A stretch of DNA of 64,000 bases from Plutella xylostella (taxonomy: Eukaryota > Arthropoda > Insecta > Lepidoptera > Plutellidae), in assembly GCF_932276165.1 (NCBI RefSeq), contig NC_064012.1, positions 15,321,501 through 15,385,500 of the forward strand, given 5' to 3'. Positions 1 through 10,425 of this stretch are shown piece by piece; the first letter of the stretch is position 1, and each line of letters opens with the position of its first letter. The translations under genes were made by a program, and so were the position numbers. Under the pieces are notes generated by a model. That model did not search any database, was not told the origin of the DNA, and saw only the letters and a program-made list of their open reading frames with translations.

Positions 1-48
1 ATAAACTGTATTCTATCATTCTATCTAACACCACCTTCCCCTCCCCAG

Positions 49-191
49 GGTCCAACTTCCAAGCTCACTCGCTGTCGTGGTCGCGCCGCGGGGATCGCCC
101 GCCCGGGGGCACGCTGCACGCCAAGGTGTGGGTGCCCGAGGACCCCCGCACCTTCACCGCCGCGCCTCAGGATAAGGAGCCGCTGAGATAA
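49..191 (+). CDS. Terminal coding exon of an unrecognised gene
   Basis: A pyrimidine-rich tract ending CTCCCCAG at 41-48 is a good splice acceptor. The frame that follows, entered in phase 1 or 2, is open for about 46 codons to TAA at 189-191. The peptide is rich in Arg, Pro and charged residues (it contains SNFQAHSLSW and ends APQDKEPLR). The exon is strongly GC-rich compared with the flanks, as other exons in this window are. The upstream exons lie outside the window, and I do not recognise the protein. The stop codon sits inside a short tandem duplication. The strand and frame are inferred from the acceptor, the GC content and the following AT-rich UTR-like DNA. Confidence 0.5.
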
Positions 192-233
192 AAGTAGGCA
201 CGCATCAGGATAAGGAGCCGCTGAGATAAAAGT
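167..233. repeat. 29-bp tandem duplication across the stop codon
   Basis: The 29 bases at 167-195 recur identically at 205-233, a period of 38. The repeat carries the last six codons and the stop of the preceding exon, so the second copy lies in the 3' UTR. Confidence 0.9.
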
Positions 234-381
234 TAAAACCGACAGGCCTGTGCAGGCTAGAGTTTAGACATTGGCACACTAGGTAACTATGTAAGAAGCT
301 CGTAAGAAGTTTTAGCCGAAGGCCGGTCATGTGGCATTTATGAACGAGTTAATATCTATGAAAGTCTCAAGTATATTCTGA

Positions 382-587
382 ACTAGCTGTGCCCGCGAGC
401 TTCGCTTCGCCTTAAAAAGTTTTCCTGTGGGAATTCCGGGATAAAAAGTAGCCTATGTTCTTTCCCAGGGTCTAAGCATACCAAATTTCATTCAAATCCG
501 TTCAGTAGTTTTGGCGTGAAAGAGTAACAGACAGACAGACAGACAGACAGACACAGTTACTTTCGCATTTATAATATTAGTTAGGAT
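382..587 (+). mobile_element. Lepidopteran (GACA)n-bearing MITE
   Basis: It starts ACTAGCTGTGCCCGCGAGC and ends TTTCGCATTTATAATATTAG. An internal run of GACA repeats lies at about 528-552. The same element is present at 35,047-35,255 and 62,040-62,240, and a related one at 54,530-54,745. From memory this is the family of lepidopteran MITEs carrying a hitchhiking (GTCY)n microsatellite; the family name is from general knowledge, while the repetition within the window is seen directly. Confidence 0.75.
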
Positions 588-1239
588 GAGACCGTTCGAG
601 AAGCGGCGAGTAAACGGGAATTTGTATCGCAGACTAGCTCAGTGCCATACATTTTGAGTTAGGTTTCACTGCTTGTTCTGTACCTAATGTAATTAAATTA
701 TGAGACCTAGTGTGAATGGTCGACTTTGTATTGTTAGTTGTGGGTGGTTTGGAGGTGCAATACTGTATTATGTACGATAACTATTTATACTTACTACTTA
801 CGTAGAAAGTTGTATGTTATACCTAATTTTGTTTAATTCATCCTGCTGATAATATTTACACATACCTCTATTTACGCACATTGTACTTACCAAATTTTTC
901 ATATAGGTACTTATAGATTATTACTCCGCTCCATGGGTAAGTATATCAAGAGTTACTTTAAGTAATATAAAAAATCCCTTCAAAGGAATTAATATAATAT
1001 GTACATGTAATACCAATTAGCAATAATTATAAATACACCAATTACCCTGTTGTATATCAATTTATTTATATTTGTATTAAGTCTTAGTTAGTTAGTATAT
1101 AAAATTGTAAATATAATAACAATTCTAAACAAATTTTTCAGTACATTTCTTGCCGATTCCCAATCCCTACAACCGTTGATCCTACGATTATAAGTTTACG
1201 AAGCTACTATAATCGCACATTATTTAGCAATGCGTGCTA
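588..1239. other. AT-rich stretch without a gene
   Basis: This is very AT-rich, with scattered AATAAA-like words and short GTAGGTA/TACCTA runs. It is probably 3' UTR or intergenic DNA of the gene ending at 191. I see no coding frame or structured element. Confidence 0.5.
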
Positions 1240-1375
1240 ATTTCGCCATAGTGGGTTAGAGCATAACCACGGATTATTGGTTGAATTTTGACACATCTGT
1301 CAAGAATTTAATATGGAGATGACGTTTAATTGACCATCCAATACCTTTCCAATACCTACCTGACTATGGCGAAAT
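1240..1375. mobile_element. Possible small MITE with 13-bp inverted ends
   Basis: ATTTCGCCATAGT at 1240-1252 is matched by its exact complement at 1363-1375. The interior is AT-rich and non-coding. There is only one copy in the window and no clear target duplication, so the call rests on the inverted ends alone. Confidence 0.35.
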
Positions 1376-2225
1376 GTGAGCTAAGCTGAAAAAGCAATAG
1401 TCTGATAATAATCTACCGCAGAGCAAAATAACCGATAGGAAACGAGTTCCCCGTATTGAAGTCGATGTTGCTATAGGGACGCCCTTCGGCCTGTTTTAAG
1501 AGGACATCGGGGGTGCACAGAGACGGCTCTAGGACAAGTAAATCCCTATTCAGTCATTACCTTAGCGCCCCTTAGGTGTGGGGGTGGTGTTTTATGTTGT
1601 TGGTGTTAGAAAAAGAGTATTTTAAACAACAAATGACATGAAACATATAAGTTATTCAGGATCACAAGCTAAGTAAGCCATTAATTAACTTTATTAATGT
1701 ATGTGACAAGTGCATTTTGTATGCATATAATCATCACTCAAAGCCGAATCAAAACATTAATTTATACGGAACACTAATCACAGTTTACGATATTGTGTCT
1801 TTGGGAAAGTTGTTCAGTTTGACTTGTACATCATGTGGTATTTTTTTTTCAGGGCATCACAACATTGATCTGGTCCTAACAATACGTGATTGTTGATTGA
1901 CTTCATGTTTTTTGCGTCATATGCGTTCCATAAAATCACGCCCCCACAGCGCTTGACGCCTCCTAAGTCTGCGCCTGCGTGCTCCCTCCCTGCATAAAAC
2001 CCCGCGCCCGGGCTGGTTTGGTTACCCTGAGTAACTCCCTATTCAGGTCAGCTCAGACAAATAATAAGAATATTCTCTATTAATGATTCTGTTTCATCCT
2101 TTCCATCTCCAGCCGTCTTACCGACAACACGTATTGATTTTTGCTGCGTGTATTTTTTATATAAATTGTTGTTATGAAACGTTAATAGCAGCACTATTAC
2201 TAGTTACTAGTACTTATGTAACTTT
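1376..2225. other. Non-coding stretch, partly GC-rich
   Basis: I see no supported coding frame. A GC-rich patch at about 1940-2030 contains GCATAAAACC, a weak TATA-like word, ahead of the exon-like block ending at 2290. Confidence 0.3.
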
Positions 2226-2290
2226 CAGTAATTTCTATTAAATTAACGTTCGTTGGTGTTTCGTGTCGAGAGCGTCGAGAGTTTTATTGG
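2226..2290 (+). other. Putative non-coding first exon with splice donor
   Basis: The segment ends TTTTATTGG followed by GTGAGTAATT at 2291, a near-consensus donor. The sequence ahead resembles an insect 5' leader (GTGTTTCGTGTCGAGAGCGTCGAG). No ATG-initiated frame is evident. The transcription start and the left boundary are guesses. It could be the 5' UTR of a plus-strand gene whose later exons are among those at 4.7, 5.8, 7.7 or 39.1 kb. Confidence 0.25.
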
Positions 2291-3183
2291 GTGAGTAATT
2301 ATTTATACAGAAATTCATATAAAAAATACGTGTACCGTGGTGCCCTGTCTTATGGTCGTGATGGTTAAGCTAAAACAATCATCATCAGTCATATCATAAG
2401 TGCTAAGATTTTTTTACTTTTTTGGTATCCTTCTGGGCATCTGTCCCTGCTGCACGGTACGTTTATTGAACGTTACTATATTGCGACTCACACTTTTAAT
2501 CGTATTAATTGTTTCTACGCTGATAATGATAAATATGCCATGAAACTCGTTCTCATTGTTACTGGACAAGGTATGCTAAAAATAAATCGATAAAACTTGC
2601 ATTTACCGCCCTCTACTTAACAACACTAAAACTATTTATTGCGGGGGCGGCAACGGCGGCGGCGGCAGCGCCCAGCAACAAGCGTGGGCGACGTTGGGGA
2701 GGGCGGCGCGCGCAGCAAATATACCTAGGTCTAGATACGGAACCGTCTAGAATAATCTAGCCACCCCAGACTCCCGATCAATATCTGTAATGACATGCGC
2801 TAACAGCATCTAGGTCCAGACAGACGCCATCCAATATCCAGTCTCAGCAGCGCCGGTCACAGAACAAGTCGTTATTTTTGTAACTGAATTAATATTTGAA
2901 TAACTATATTGGTGTAATTTTGATAATGGTTCTGAAAACTGACTAAGTACAGCTGTTAGTAAGAACCTATTGCAATAGACCGGCGTGCTAGACTTGTTTG
3001 AACGGTTTTGTCCCGGGCACAGGAATTGTGCAGGGCTTTTCAATTAGCTACTCATTACCTATTAGACTTTTTCACCGAGTGTTTGTAAGCGTGAAATAAA
3101 GAAGCATCAAGACCAACGGACGGTGCGCAGGCAACAGGAAGAAAAGGTAAGAAGTTAAAGGTGTCTTTGAGTGGTTCATAATA

Positions 3184-3341
3184 AAGGTTTGCGTCATCCT
3201 TTCGACATCGTACGCAACAGACACGTCGCATTCAGTATTCTTTGTATACACTCACACAAGTGCGTCCTTTTTTCCAGATTCTCCTTACATACATTTATGA
3301 AAATAATTTTGGTTTGATACTAATAGGTGGACGCTTACCTT
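3184..3341. mobile_element. MITE, AAGGTAAGCGTCCACC family, copy 1
   Basis: The inverted ends are related to AAGGTAAGCGTCCACCTATC, and the interior contains ACACTCACACAAGTGCGTCC and ACATTTATGAAAAT. Two further copies lie at 6404-7203 (split by another insertion) and 50,195-50,375. This copy is diverged at its left end. The superfamily cannot be assigned from the ends alone. Confidence 0.65.
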
Positions 3342-3343
3342 TA

Positions 3344-3484
3344 TGGCCTACGCAGACCGGGACGGCATGGCATGGGATTTTAATTTTTACAGTAATACGA
3401 CATTAAATTTCTATGCTTAAAAAAGATACCGTGGTATTGAAAGGGTTTTTTCCCTTGCCATGCCGTCCCGGTGTGTGTAGGCCA
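3344..3484. mobile_element. Foldback MITE with TTA flanks (PIF/Harbinger-like)
   Basis: TGGCCTACGCAGACCGGGAC at the left pairs with its imperfect complement at the right, ending GTGTGTGTAGGCCA; the arms are about 35 bp. Both sides are flanked by TTA, consistent with the 3-bp TTA/TAA duplication of PIF/Harbinger elements. It lies directly against the previous MITE. Confidence 0.6.
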
Positions 3485-4078
3485 TTAGTCGATCGATAAA
3501 GATGTCCTCTCGGTGTCTGATGCGCGAAAGTCTTGCGAAAATGTGCGAATGTATTTTATCAGCTGCGCAGAAATATCAAACAGCATCGCGCATGAGCTGT
3601 TTAACCAATATGGTTGTTTATCAAATATGATTGTGTATTGATTCTTCTTAAATCCACTGCCATTTTGTGGGAACAAAAGTTATTGATAGGTAATTAATTA
3701 GAAGAAATACGTTTGAATGTCAGCTACGCTACAGGCAGATTGTGATGCAAAATCTATCCCAATACTTAGGTAGGTAGTAAAAATGAACACGTGGTCGACT
3801 GGAACGTGAGCCAAATTAGTATATTGTTTATCAGCTTTGCGAATCCGGAGTGAGTTTTCAAATATTGGCATTCTGTAATTTCCGTAGACACATCGAATGC
3901 ACGAGATTTTGACAAAAAATAATGTATGAGATGACATATAATGTCATTACTGTTCGAACGTGAAGTGAAAGGTGAAGGGAGAATGAAGTGAAGTCTTTTT
4001 TACAGAATCGCAATGCTGAAGGATTCATATTTCTTTGAAAACCATTGCGAAGAAAAGTTTCAGTAGTAATTATAATAG

Positions 4079-4981
4079 GTCTTAGTCTGAACTGAGGCAC
4101 GATAAACTTGTACCTAAGTATTTAACCGACTCATACGTAAAGATATGTACTTAGGTAATTGTGTTGGTTGATTGATTATTGATTTATAATTGGGACTGTA
4201 CCTAACTGGTGGGTAGTGCCTGCTCGGACAAAAGTATAAATAATTGTGTTTTTGTCTAATTTTTAAAAATCGTAGATGGGTGTAGTTGAAGGTGCGGCGT
4301 TCACGATGCGCACGCATTATGCATCTAGGTCTAGCTACAGGTAGAAAGCTACCTAGCTCAGACTCCGATGCCGATCAATATCTGACTTGTGACATGCGCT
4401 GACAGCATCTAGGTCCAGACAAGCTATCTAGTCTGAGCAGCGCCAGTCGAAGCACTAGTCGTTATTTTTGTTACAATACTTATCTGAAATAATATTTGAA
4501 TAAGATTGTTTCTGTTTATAACGGTTCTGTAAACTGCCTACACTTAACTTTATTAAGAACCTATTTCAATAGACCAGCGTGCTACACTTGCTTAACCGGT
4601 TTTTTTCCGGGCACTGAAATTGTGTAGGGCTTTCAAGTTTTGCTACTTATATTAGAAGTGTAAGTGTGAAATAAATAAGCATCAACCACCAACTAACGAT
4701 GCGGAAGCAAGCCAAAGAAAAGGTAAGAAATTAAATGTGTTTTTCAGTGGTTGATAAGTCGATCGATAAAGATGTCCTCTCGGTGACTGATGCGTGCAAG
4801 TATTCTATCGGCTGCGCAGAAATCTCAAAACGCTTCGCGCATTTATAAGCTTTGTCTAACAATTTATGGAATATGATTTGAGTGTTTTTTTTACTCGATT
4901 CTCACCTAGAACAAAGTGAGCTCAGAATTCTTAATGGCGATCAATATCTGATTTGTGACATGAACATAGCAACTCTTTTCT
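4079..4981 (+). repeat. Tandem-array unit 2
   Basis: The unit is about 903 bp. It carries all the shared blocks: the GCATCTAGGTCTAGC and GATCAATATCTGACTTG core at about 4320-4422, the exon-like segment at about 4650-4722, and GATAAAGATGTCCTCTCGGTG at 4763. It is the least interrupted unit. Similarity to units 1 and 3 is obvious by eye along most of its length. Confidence 0.75.
4699..4722 (+). CDS. Possible short first coding exon (array unit 2)
   Basis: ATGCGGAAGCAAGCC begins at 4699 in the context ACTAACGATG, and eight codons later (MRKQAKEK) it meets AAG/GTAAGAA, a near-perfect donor in phase 0. The same arrangement occurs in unit 3 at 5776-5800. Conservation of the start and donor across diverged copies suggests a real first exon, but eight codons is too few to identify a protein, and a spliced transcript is an inference. 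Confidence 0.3.
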
Positions 4982-5413
4982 AGGTCTTGTCTGAAATGAG
5001 GCACGATCAATGACGAAAGAAAAAAACACGATAGACTTCTAAGTATTTAACCGATTCGAACGTAAAGACATATAAATACGGGTTATATAAACGGGAATGT
5101 CATTGGTGCATTACGAAGACAAAAATGCTATGCCGCCAAATCTGTTCCGACAAAAGTATAAGCTGTCTTTTTCTTATTATTATAATCGTAGGTGGGTGGG
5201 GCTGAGTTGAGGGTGCGGCGTTCACGATGCGCACGCATTATGCATCTAGGTCTAGCTACAGGTTGAAATCTATCTAGCTCAGACTCCGATGCCGATCAAT
5301 ATCTGACTTGTGACATGCGCTAACAGCATCTAGGTCCAGACAAGCTATCTAGTCTGAGCAGCGCCAGTCGAAGCACTAGTCGAGTATACTTGTTACTATA
5401 TCTATCTGAATTA

Positions 5414-5570
5414 TGTTGAAATCGATAGAATTTATTAAAACAAGGATACAATTATTATAGAATAGAATAGGTAGAATACAACTTAACTAAGTACAAGGAT
5501 ATACTTCAATATGTGTAAAAGTACTTATACTAAACTATCTATATATTTTACAAATAAAAAAGATAATAAT
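5414..5570 (+). mobile_element. 157-bp insertion with 12-bp target duplication
   Basis: CTATCTGAATTA at 5402-5413 is repeated exactly at 5571-5582, and unit 2 has no insertion at the matching place. The insert is AT-rich and ends AAAAAAGATAATAAT on the plus strand, as a retroposon tail would. I do not recognise the family; a 5'-truncated LINE or SINE 3' end is the likely source. Confidence 0.65.
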
Positions 5571-5775
5571 CTATCTGAATTAATATTTGAATAAGACTGT
5601 TTCTGTTAACCTAGCTGTTAGTAAGGATCTATTGCAATAGACCAGTGTGCTACACTTGCTTGGCCCGGTTTTTCCCGGGCACTGAAATCGTGTAGGATTT
5701 ATAAGTTTTGCTACGTATATTAGACTTTAGCACCGAGTGTAAGTGAGAAATAAAAAGCACCAAAGACCAACTAAC

Positions 5776-5800
5776 GATGCGGAAGCAATTCAAAGAAAAG
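5776..5800 (+). CDS. Possible short first coding exon (array unit 3)
   Basis: ATGCGGAAGCAATTC starts at 5776 after ACTAACG and runs eight codons (MRKQFKEK) to the donor GTAAGAAATT at 5801. It differs from the unit 2 copy by one residue. Its status is the same as that copy: plausible alternative first exon, unproven. Confidence 0.3.
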
Positions 5801-6403
5801 GTAAGAAATTAACAGTGTTTTTCATTGGTTGATGAGTCGGTCGATAAAGATGTCCTCTCGGTGACTCTGAGCGCAGTATTCTATCGGCTGCGCAAAAATC
5901 GCGAACCACACCGAGCATGAGCTTAGTCTAACAGTTTCTCGAATATGGTTGTGTATTGATTCTATTTAATCTCACCGACCCATGTACCACAAATGCTATA
6001 AAATTAATAATTTTAATAATTTACTAAAGTCAGCTACGCTACAGGCAGAATATGATGCGAAATGAAAAATGTCAAAGAACAAAGTCGTATCTCTGCTAAA
6101 CGAATAAACTTTCTGTTTTAAATAGGTGTGTGATCTTTTATTAGATAATATTAGATTCTTAAATACCGATCTTAATTTGATTTGTGACATTGGACATTGC
6201 GTCTGTTTTGTAGGTCTTTTCACTACTTTTCAGGCACGATAAACTCGTATTTATCCGATTTGAACGTAAAAAGTATAAGTGCGTTCTGCGCAGGTAGGTG
6301 TCTTTGGTGAGTGGAGTATCTACGTTATCTAGATAAAATCCTATGCCTTCGTTTGTGCTCCGTCGAAAGTATAAGCTGTGCTAGTTTGTTATTATGAATC
6401 GTA

Positions 6404-7203
6404 AAGGTAAACGTCCACCTTTCGGTATCGTACGCAATGGACGCATCAGTATTCATTCAATGTTTATGTCGCAGGCATCTGGTTTAATCTCCTGTATGAT
6501 TGAACCACTAGCCCGTTCATTGGATGGCGCTATTCAGTTGTATGACTAAAGGACAACTCGTCAAGTCGTTGATTGTAACGTTCGACGTCTTGACTGAACG
6601 TCATTCAGCGGAGTCGTTGAATGGGATATAGTATAGCAACTTTGTAATGTCTGGTTAGGGTGAACATGACCAGACAAGAGTCAACAAAAAGACTATGTTA
6701 CAAAGCTCTTATCTCAAAAATTAACTAAACAATAACAATAAACGTACCTTCATATTGTTGTTTATAATTATCCAGTTACGCCACAATTTTTTCTTTGAAA
6801 ATATCTGCCCGCGGCGTAATAATAGGTAAATCCATGTTGTCACACTATTTTAACACAAATAACGCACTTTAAAGCTAATTTATTTGCAAAAAACTAAAAA
6901 TATAGGTGCTTTTTGTGTCAGCTGTTAGCTGTTAGACGCCATATTTGTTTTGTTCACCACCTGACTGATTCTAAGTCAGCTAACTAGTTGGACGTTTTGT
7001 GACGCTTGTGCAATCAACGTTCGGCCTAGACATACAACTAAGCAGCGTCATTCAATGAACGGGCTAGCGGTTCAATCAAACAGGAGATTAAACCAGATGC
7101 CTGCGACATATATAAATGCTCACAAATGCGTCTACTTCATCTCCATACATTTATGAAAATCCGTTTGGTGCGATATTTACGATACCGAAAGGACGCTTGC
7201 GTT
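6404..7203. mobile_element. MITE, AAGGTAAGCGTCCACC family, copy 2 (split)
   Basis: The left half at 6404-6466 (AAGGTAAACGTCCACC, then TTCGGTATCGTACGCAA) and right half at 7109-7203 (CTCACAAATGCGTC ... GATACCGAAAGGACGC) together make one element like those at 3184 and 50,195. It is interrupted by the 642-bp element inside, so it is the older of the two. Confidence 0.65.
6467..7108. mobile_element. 642-bp non-autonomous DNA transposon (TGTCGCAGGC), copy 1
   Basis: It starts TGTCGCAGGCATCTGGTTTA and ends with the complement of the same sequence; the inverted ends match over about 65 bp. TA flanks both sides, consistent with a TA duplication. A second copy lies in the opposite orientation at 42,011-42,651. 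On the minus strand near 6760-6840 a short frame begins ATGGATTTACC and runs to a GAAG/GTACGT donor-like site, probably the first exon of the parental transposase; this copy has an early stop. Confidence 0.8.
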
Positions 7204-7375
7204 AAGAGGGTGGGGGTCTGGGGCGCGGGGCGCGGCGCACGCATGCATCTAGGTCTAGCTACAGGTAGAAATCTAGCTCAGACTCCGATGCCGATCAATA
7301 TCTGACTTGTGACATGCGCCGTGATTCGCTGATAGCATCTAGGTCCAGACATAGCGCTCTAGTCTGATCTGCGCT

Positions 7376-7691
7376 GCCAAAAGTACATATAATTATATTC
7401 GTGATGTTGCGTTATTATTTCTCCAAATTATGCAATGAATATTAATTTGTCTTGTAATTTGTAAACTTGCGAATTTCAATAGTAACTACTAACTCACATT
7501 GTTGCTCATTTAATTGATTGGTTTTAATATTTTTGTACTTTGAGCCTTTTTGTATGTACTTATACAAAGACTTGTCTTCCTACCTTTTGACAATACTCAA
7601 TTTTGAAATTTAAGACCTATTTCATTCATTGTCGTAGATACCAGTCACTCTCATCGTTGAAAATACACCATCAATTCGCCGTCGTGCTCAG
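7376..7691. other. AT-rich stretch before a possible exon
   Basis: No element or gene is recognisable. The last part (CCATCAATTCGCCGTCGTGCTCAG) could be a weak polypyrimidine tract and acceptor. Confidence 0.3.
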
Positions 7692-7831
7692 CTGGCAGCA
7701 AGCCACGCCCCTGCAGCCTGTCTTCAGCATCCCTCATACAACCACTACGGCCTATCTGATGTATACCGAGCGAGGCAGGGGGCGAATGAGGGAAGAAACT
7801 ACAATACCGGTCGGTGTCGAGTTGGAGGCAG
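7692..7831 (+). CDS. Candidate internal coding exon, function unknown
   Basis: A GC-richer block is bounded by GTGCTCAG at 7691 and a GTGAAGAG donor-like site at 7832. Two forward frames are open across it. One (WQQATPLQPVFSIP ... GVELEA) ends in phase 1, which would join in frame to the exon at 39,088. The other (LAASHAPAACLQ ... RVGG) would follow the phase 0 donors of the tandem first exons. The choice of frame is unresolved. Evidence is base composition, splice-like edges and open frames only. Confidence 0.3.
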
Positions 7832-8077
7832 GTGAAGAGATCACATGATGCAACCGCCGCTTTCGGTAGGTAGTTACATACTAAATAGTTGGATGCTTAC
7901 CTCGAAGTAGATATACTTATAAGTATTTAATACATATTTAATTAAATACGCTCGAAATATTTTTTTAATTTTTACATGAAATTACGATTGAGATGTATCT
8001 AACTACTAAGAACTATATTTATAAAAAGCACACTACTAAATTTTGTAATACTAAGTTACCAAATATTCCAAATCAAA

Positions 8078-8365
8078 TCATAAAATAATGTGAATTGTTT
8101 TCAGATGAAACACCTTACTACTCATGGATCGGAGGAGGAAAAACGTGAGGAAACCTGACAGGCTACAGGATCGAGGGAGTCTACATCCATATATTATACT
8201 GAAAAATAAAAGTAACGTAAAGTAAAAAGCATTGTAATCCCCGAAGGGAGAAGTCAAAGGTGACTTGCAATTGCAAGCGAGACAACCGCTTTTCGCTGTA
8301 CATTTTGTAATTACTTTTTTATATTTAAGTTTTGTGGCATTTTCTGAGTCCCTAATGTATAACAA
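8078..8365 (-). mobile_element. Degenerate SINE/LINE 3' fragment
   Basis: The minus strand reads through TTCTCCCTTCGGGGATTACA, matching a block at about 34,575-34,605. The GTGAGGAAACCT word at 8143 is also typical of the tail of lepidopteran tRNA-SINEs. It is diverged and not coding. Confidence 0.45.
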
Positions 8366-8764
8366 TTATTGTGAAACTTCTAACAAATTTTACGGGACTA
8401 ACGAGCACTATCTAGGTAGGTTAGGTAAGTATCTACCTTAACAGATATACTTATTAATAAAAAAAGCAGATAGGATGAAAGAATGCCAAGTCCCGGTTTT
8501 TCAGAATCTTTGCACTGTGCAACGGAAGCAGATGAGAAGAGAAGCTTAGCAGTAACAGTCAATGGTTGAGTCATCATGGCCGGATTCTGTCATGAAGTGT
8601 AGATGTCGCCATGACGGCATGTATGTATCAGAATCCGAAATCCATTCCCCTTTGTCTCGACTCACAACAAGAAAACATCCTTTACTCAAGGACTATTTAA
8701 AAAAGTTTCCAAGCTCCATTGCTCATTGGTTGCACTGAAATAATTAAGAAGGTATTTCGGTTCG

Positions 8765-8995
8765 TCATCATCTTCATAACCCTATACGTCCCCACTGCTG
8801 GGGCACAGGTCTCCTTCCAATGAAGTAAGGGTTAAGGCCTAGTCCACCACGCTCCGAAGCACGGAAGCGTCCAGAAAAGAACCATTTGAAATCGGTCACC
8901 CATCCTATGGCTGACCGTGCCAGTTGTTGCTTAACCTCAGTGATCAGTTACGATCACTGAAGCCCGCTCGACTACGGACGCTTCCGGTTCGTGCT
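8765..8995 (+). mobile_element. LINE/SINE-derived fragment inside the satellite
   Basis: CCCCACTGCTGGGGCACAGG followed by TCTCCTTCCAATGAAGTAAG and AGTCCACCACGCT is, from general knowledge, a common 3' segment of lepidopteran retroposons. The same segment recurs at about 10,861-11,090, 2096 bp away, so it was copied along with the satellite. Confidence 0.6.
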
Positions 8996-10334
8996 ACTCC
9001 CATTCCCTGGATATTCCAGTTTCCATTACCCAAGGATATACTATAAAACGACTTGGGTGAATTGTTTTTCCAAGTAGGTGAGTAGTAACAGCAAGTCGCT
9101 GTTTATCTAAAAGACATTTCTACCGAGACCTATTATTCCTGACACGTTATTCCAGATTGAACGTGTCATTTTAATCCGAGTAAAAAACGTCATTACTTAC
9201 CTAATTAAATATAATATATTTATAATTAATTTAGGTAGATACCTAATGTGTTCTTACCTGGACATTTCGTGTATTGTACATTACCAGTACATATTCTCAG
9301 AGTTTTTCTAATAATGAATATTTAAAAAAAGTTTCCAAGATCCATTCCTCATTGATTGCACTGAAATAATTAGATACCTATTCGGGCTCGTCCTTTTCCC
9401 ACGGCCTAGACATTCCAGTTTCCATTGCCCAAGGATTTTGTATATTATACAAGTACTTGGGTGAAATGTTTTTCAAAGAAGACATAGCAAATCGCTGCTT
9501 ATCTTAAAGACTTCTCTAATCAGACTAGTTATTCCTGACACGTTATTCCCTGGCTGTCCCAGATTGGACGTGTCATTTTTAGTCCGAGTAAAAAACGTCA
9601 TTACTTCCCTAATTAAATATATAATTAATGTAGGTACCTAAAGTGTTTTTTCCTGGACATGTCATGTATTTTCCCATGTATTTACATTCACAGTACATAT
9701 TCTCAGACTTTTTCTAAGAAGTGATATAAAAAAGATTCCTAGATCCATTCCTCATTGGTTGCACTGACAGTGGTATAGAACAACTCTCGAGATGAGGTAT
9801 TCTGGTTCGGGTTTCTCCCAGTCGTTATTCGTCACGTTATTCCCTGGAGATTCCAGTATCCATTCCGCTTTGAACTCGTACTGACCGTAAATCGGTTCAG
9901 CCGTAAATGGTGAATCTGCAGCGGTGCGCAGTGTATAAATTGCCCAAAAGTACTTCCCAATATGCACGATATTCCCTGACAGATTATTCCTTGACACGTT
10001 ATTCCCTGGCTGTTCCAGATTGGACGTGTCATTTTAGTCCGAGTGAAAAATGTATTCATTACTTACCTACTTAAATAATTATATAATTAATGTAGGTAGA
10101 TACCTAATGTGCTTTTTCCTACACATTTCATGTTTTTTCTCTCTGTACATTTCCGGTAAGTAGATATTCTCAGACAAAAGTTTCCAAGATCCATTCCTCA
10201 TTGGTTGCACTGACAGTGGTATAGAACACCACAGATATTCCGGCTCGTTCTTTTCCCATTCGTCATTCGTCACGTTATTCACTGGAGATTCTAGTATCCA
10301 TTTCAGCTTGGAAATGTGGTGTCGCTTCTCGTAA

Positions 10335-10425
10335 ATCGGTTCAGCCGTTCGGGAGCTACGCTACAACAGACAGATATACAGAAAGTTTAAACTTATAACA
10401 CCCCTATTTTTGTCGGGGGTAATAA
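10335..10425 (+). mobile_element. Transposon tail captured in a satellite unit
   Basis: ATCGGTTCAGCCGTTCGGGAG, CTACAACAGACAGATATACAG, then CTTATAACACCCCT and GTCGGGGGTAATA resemble the common end of lepidopteran interspersed repeats. The first part is present in most satellite units, while the longer tail is kept only here. Confidence 0.45.

Larger units (their letters stand above)
2640..4078 (+). repeat. Tandem-array unit 1 (interrupted by two MITEs)
   Basis: This is the first of four related units. Shared blocks, in order, are: a GC-rich patch; ACCTAGGTCTAG; a conserved core GATCAATATCTG ... GACATGCGCT ... CATCTAGGTCCAGACA at about 2776-2822; an exon-like segment ending GAAAAG before GTAAGAAG at 3147; GATAAAGATGTCCTCTCGGTG at 3496; and CAGCTACGCTACAGGCAGA at 3720. 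The ATG seen in units 2 and 3 is lost here (ACGGTGCGC). MITEs at 3184-3341 and 3344-3484 sit between the donor and the GATAAAGATG block. Confidence 0.75.
4982..6211 (+). repeat. Tandem-array unit 3 (with a 157-bp insertion)
   Basis: It has the same block order as unit 2: core at about 5240-5345, exon-like segment ending at 5800, GATAAAGATGTCCTCTCGGTG at about 5842, and CAGCTACGCTACAGGCAGA at about 6030. It is longer than unit 2 chiefly because of the insertion at 5414-5570. Confidence 0.75.
6212..7375 (+). repeat. Tandem-array unit 4 (partial, split by nested MITEs)
   Basis: The left part (CAGGCACGATAAACTCGTAT) and right part (GCATCTAGGTCTAGC to CTAGTCTGATCTGCGC, about 7244-7375) match units 2 and 3. 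Between them lies the nested transposon pair at 6404-7203. The exon-like segment and donor are absent, because similarity stops near 7375. Confidence 0.65.
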
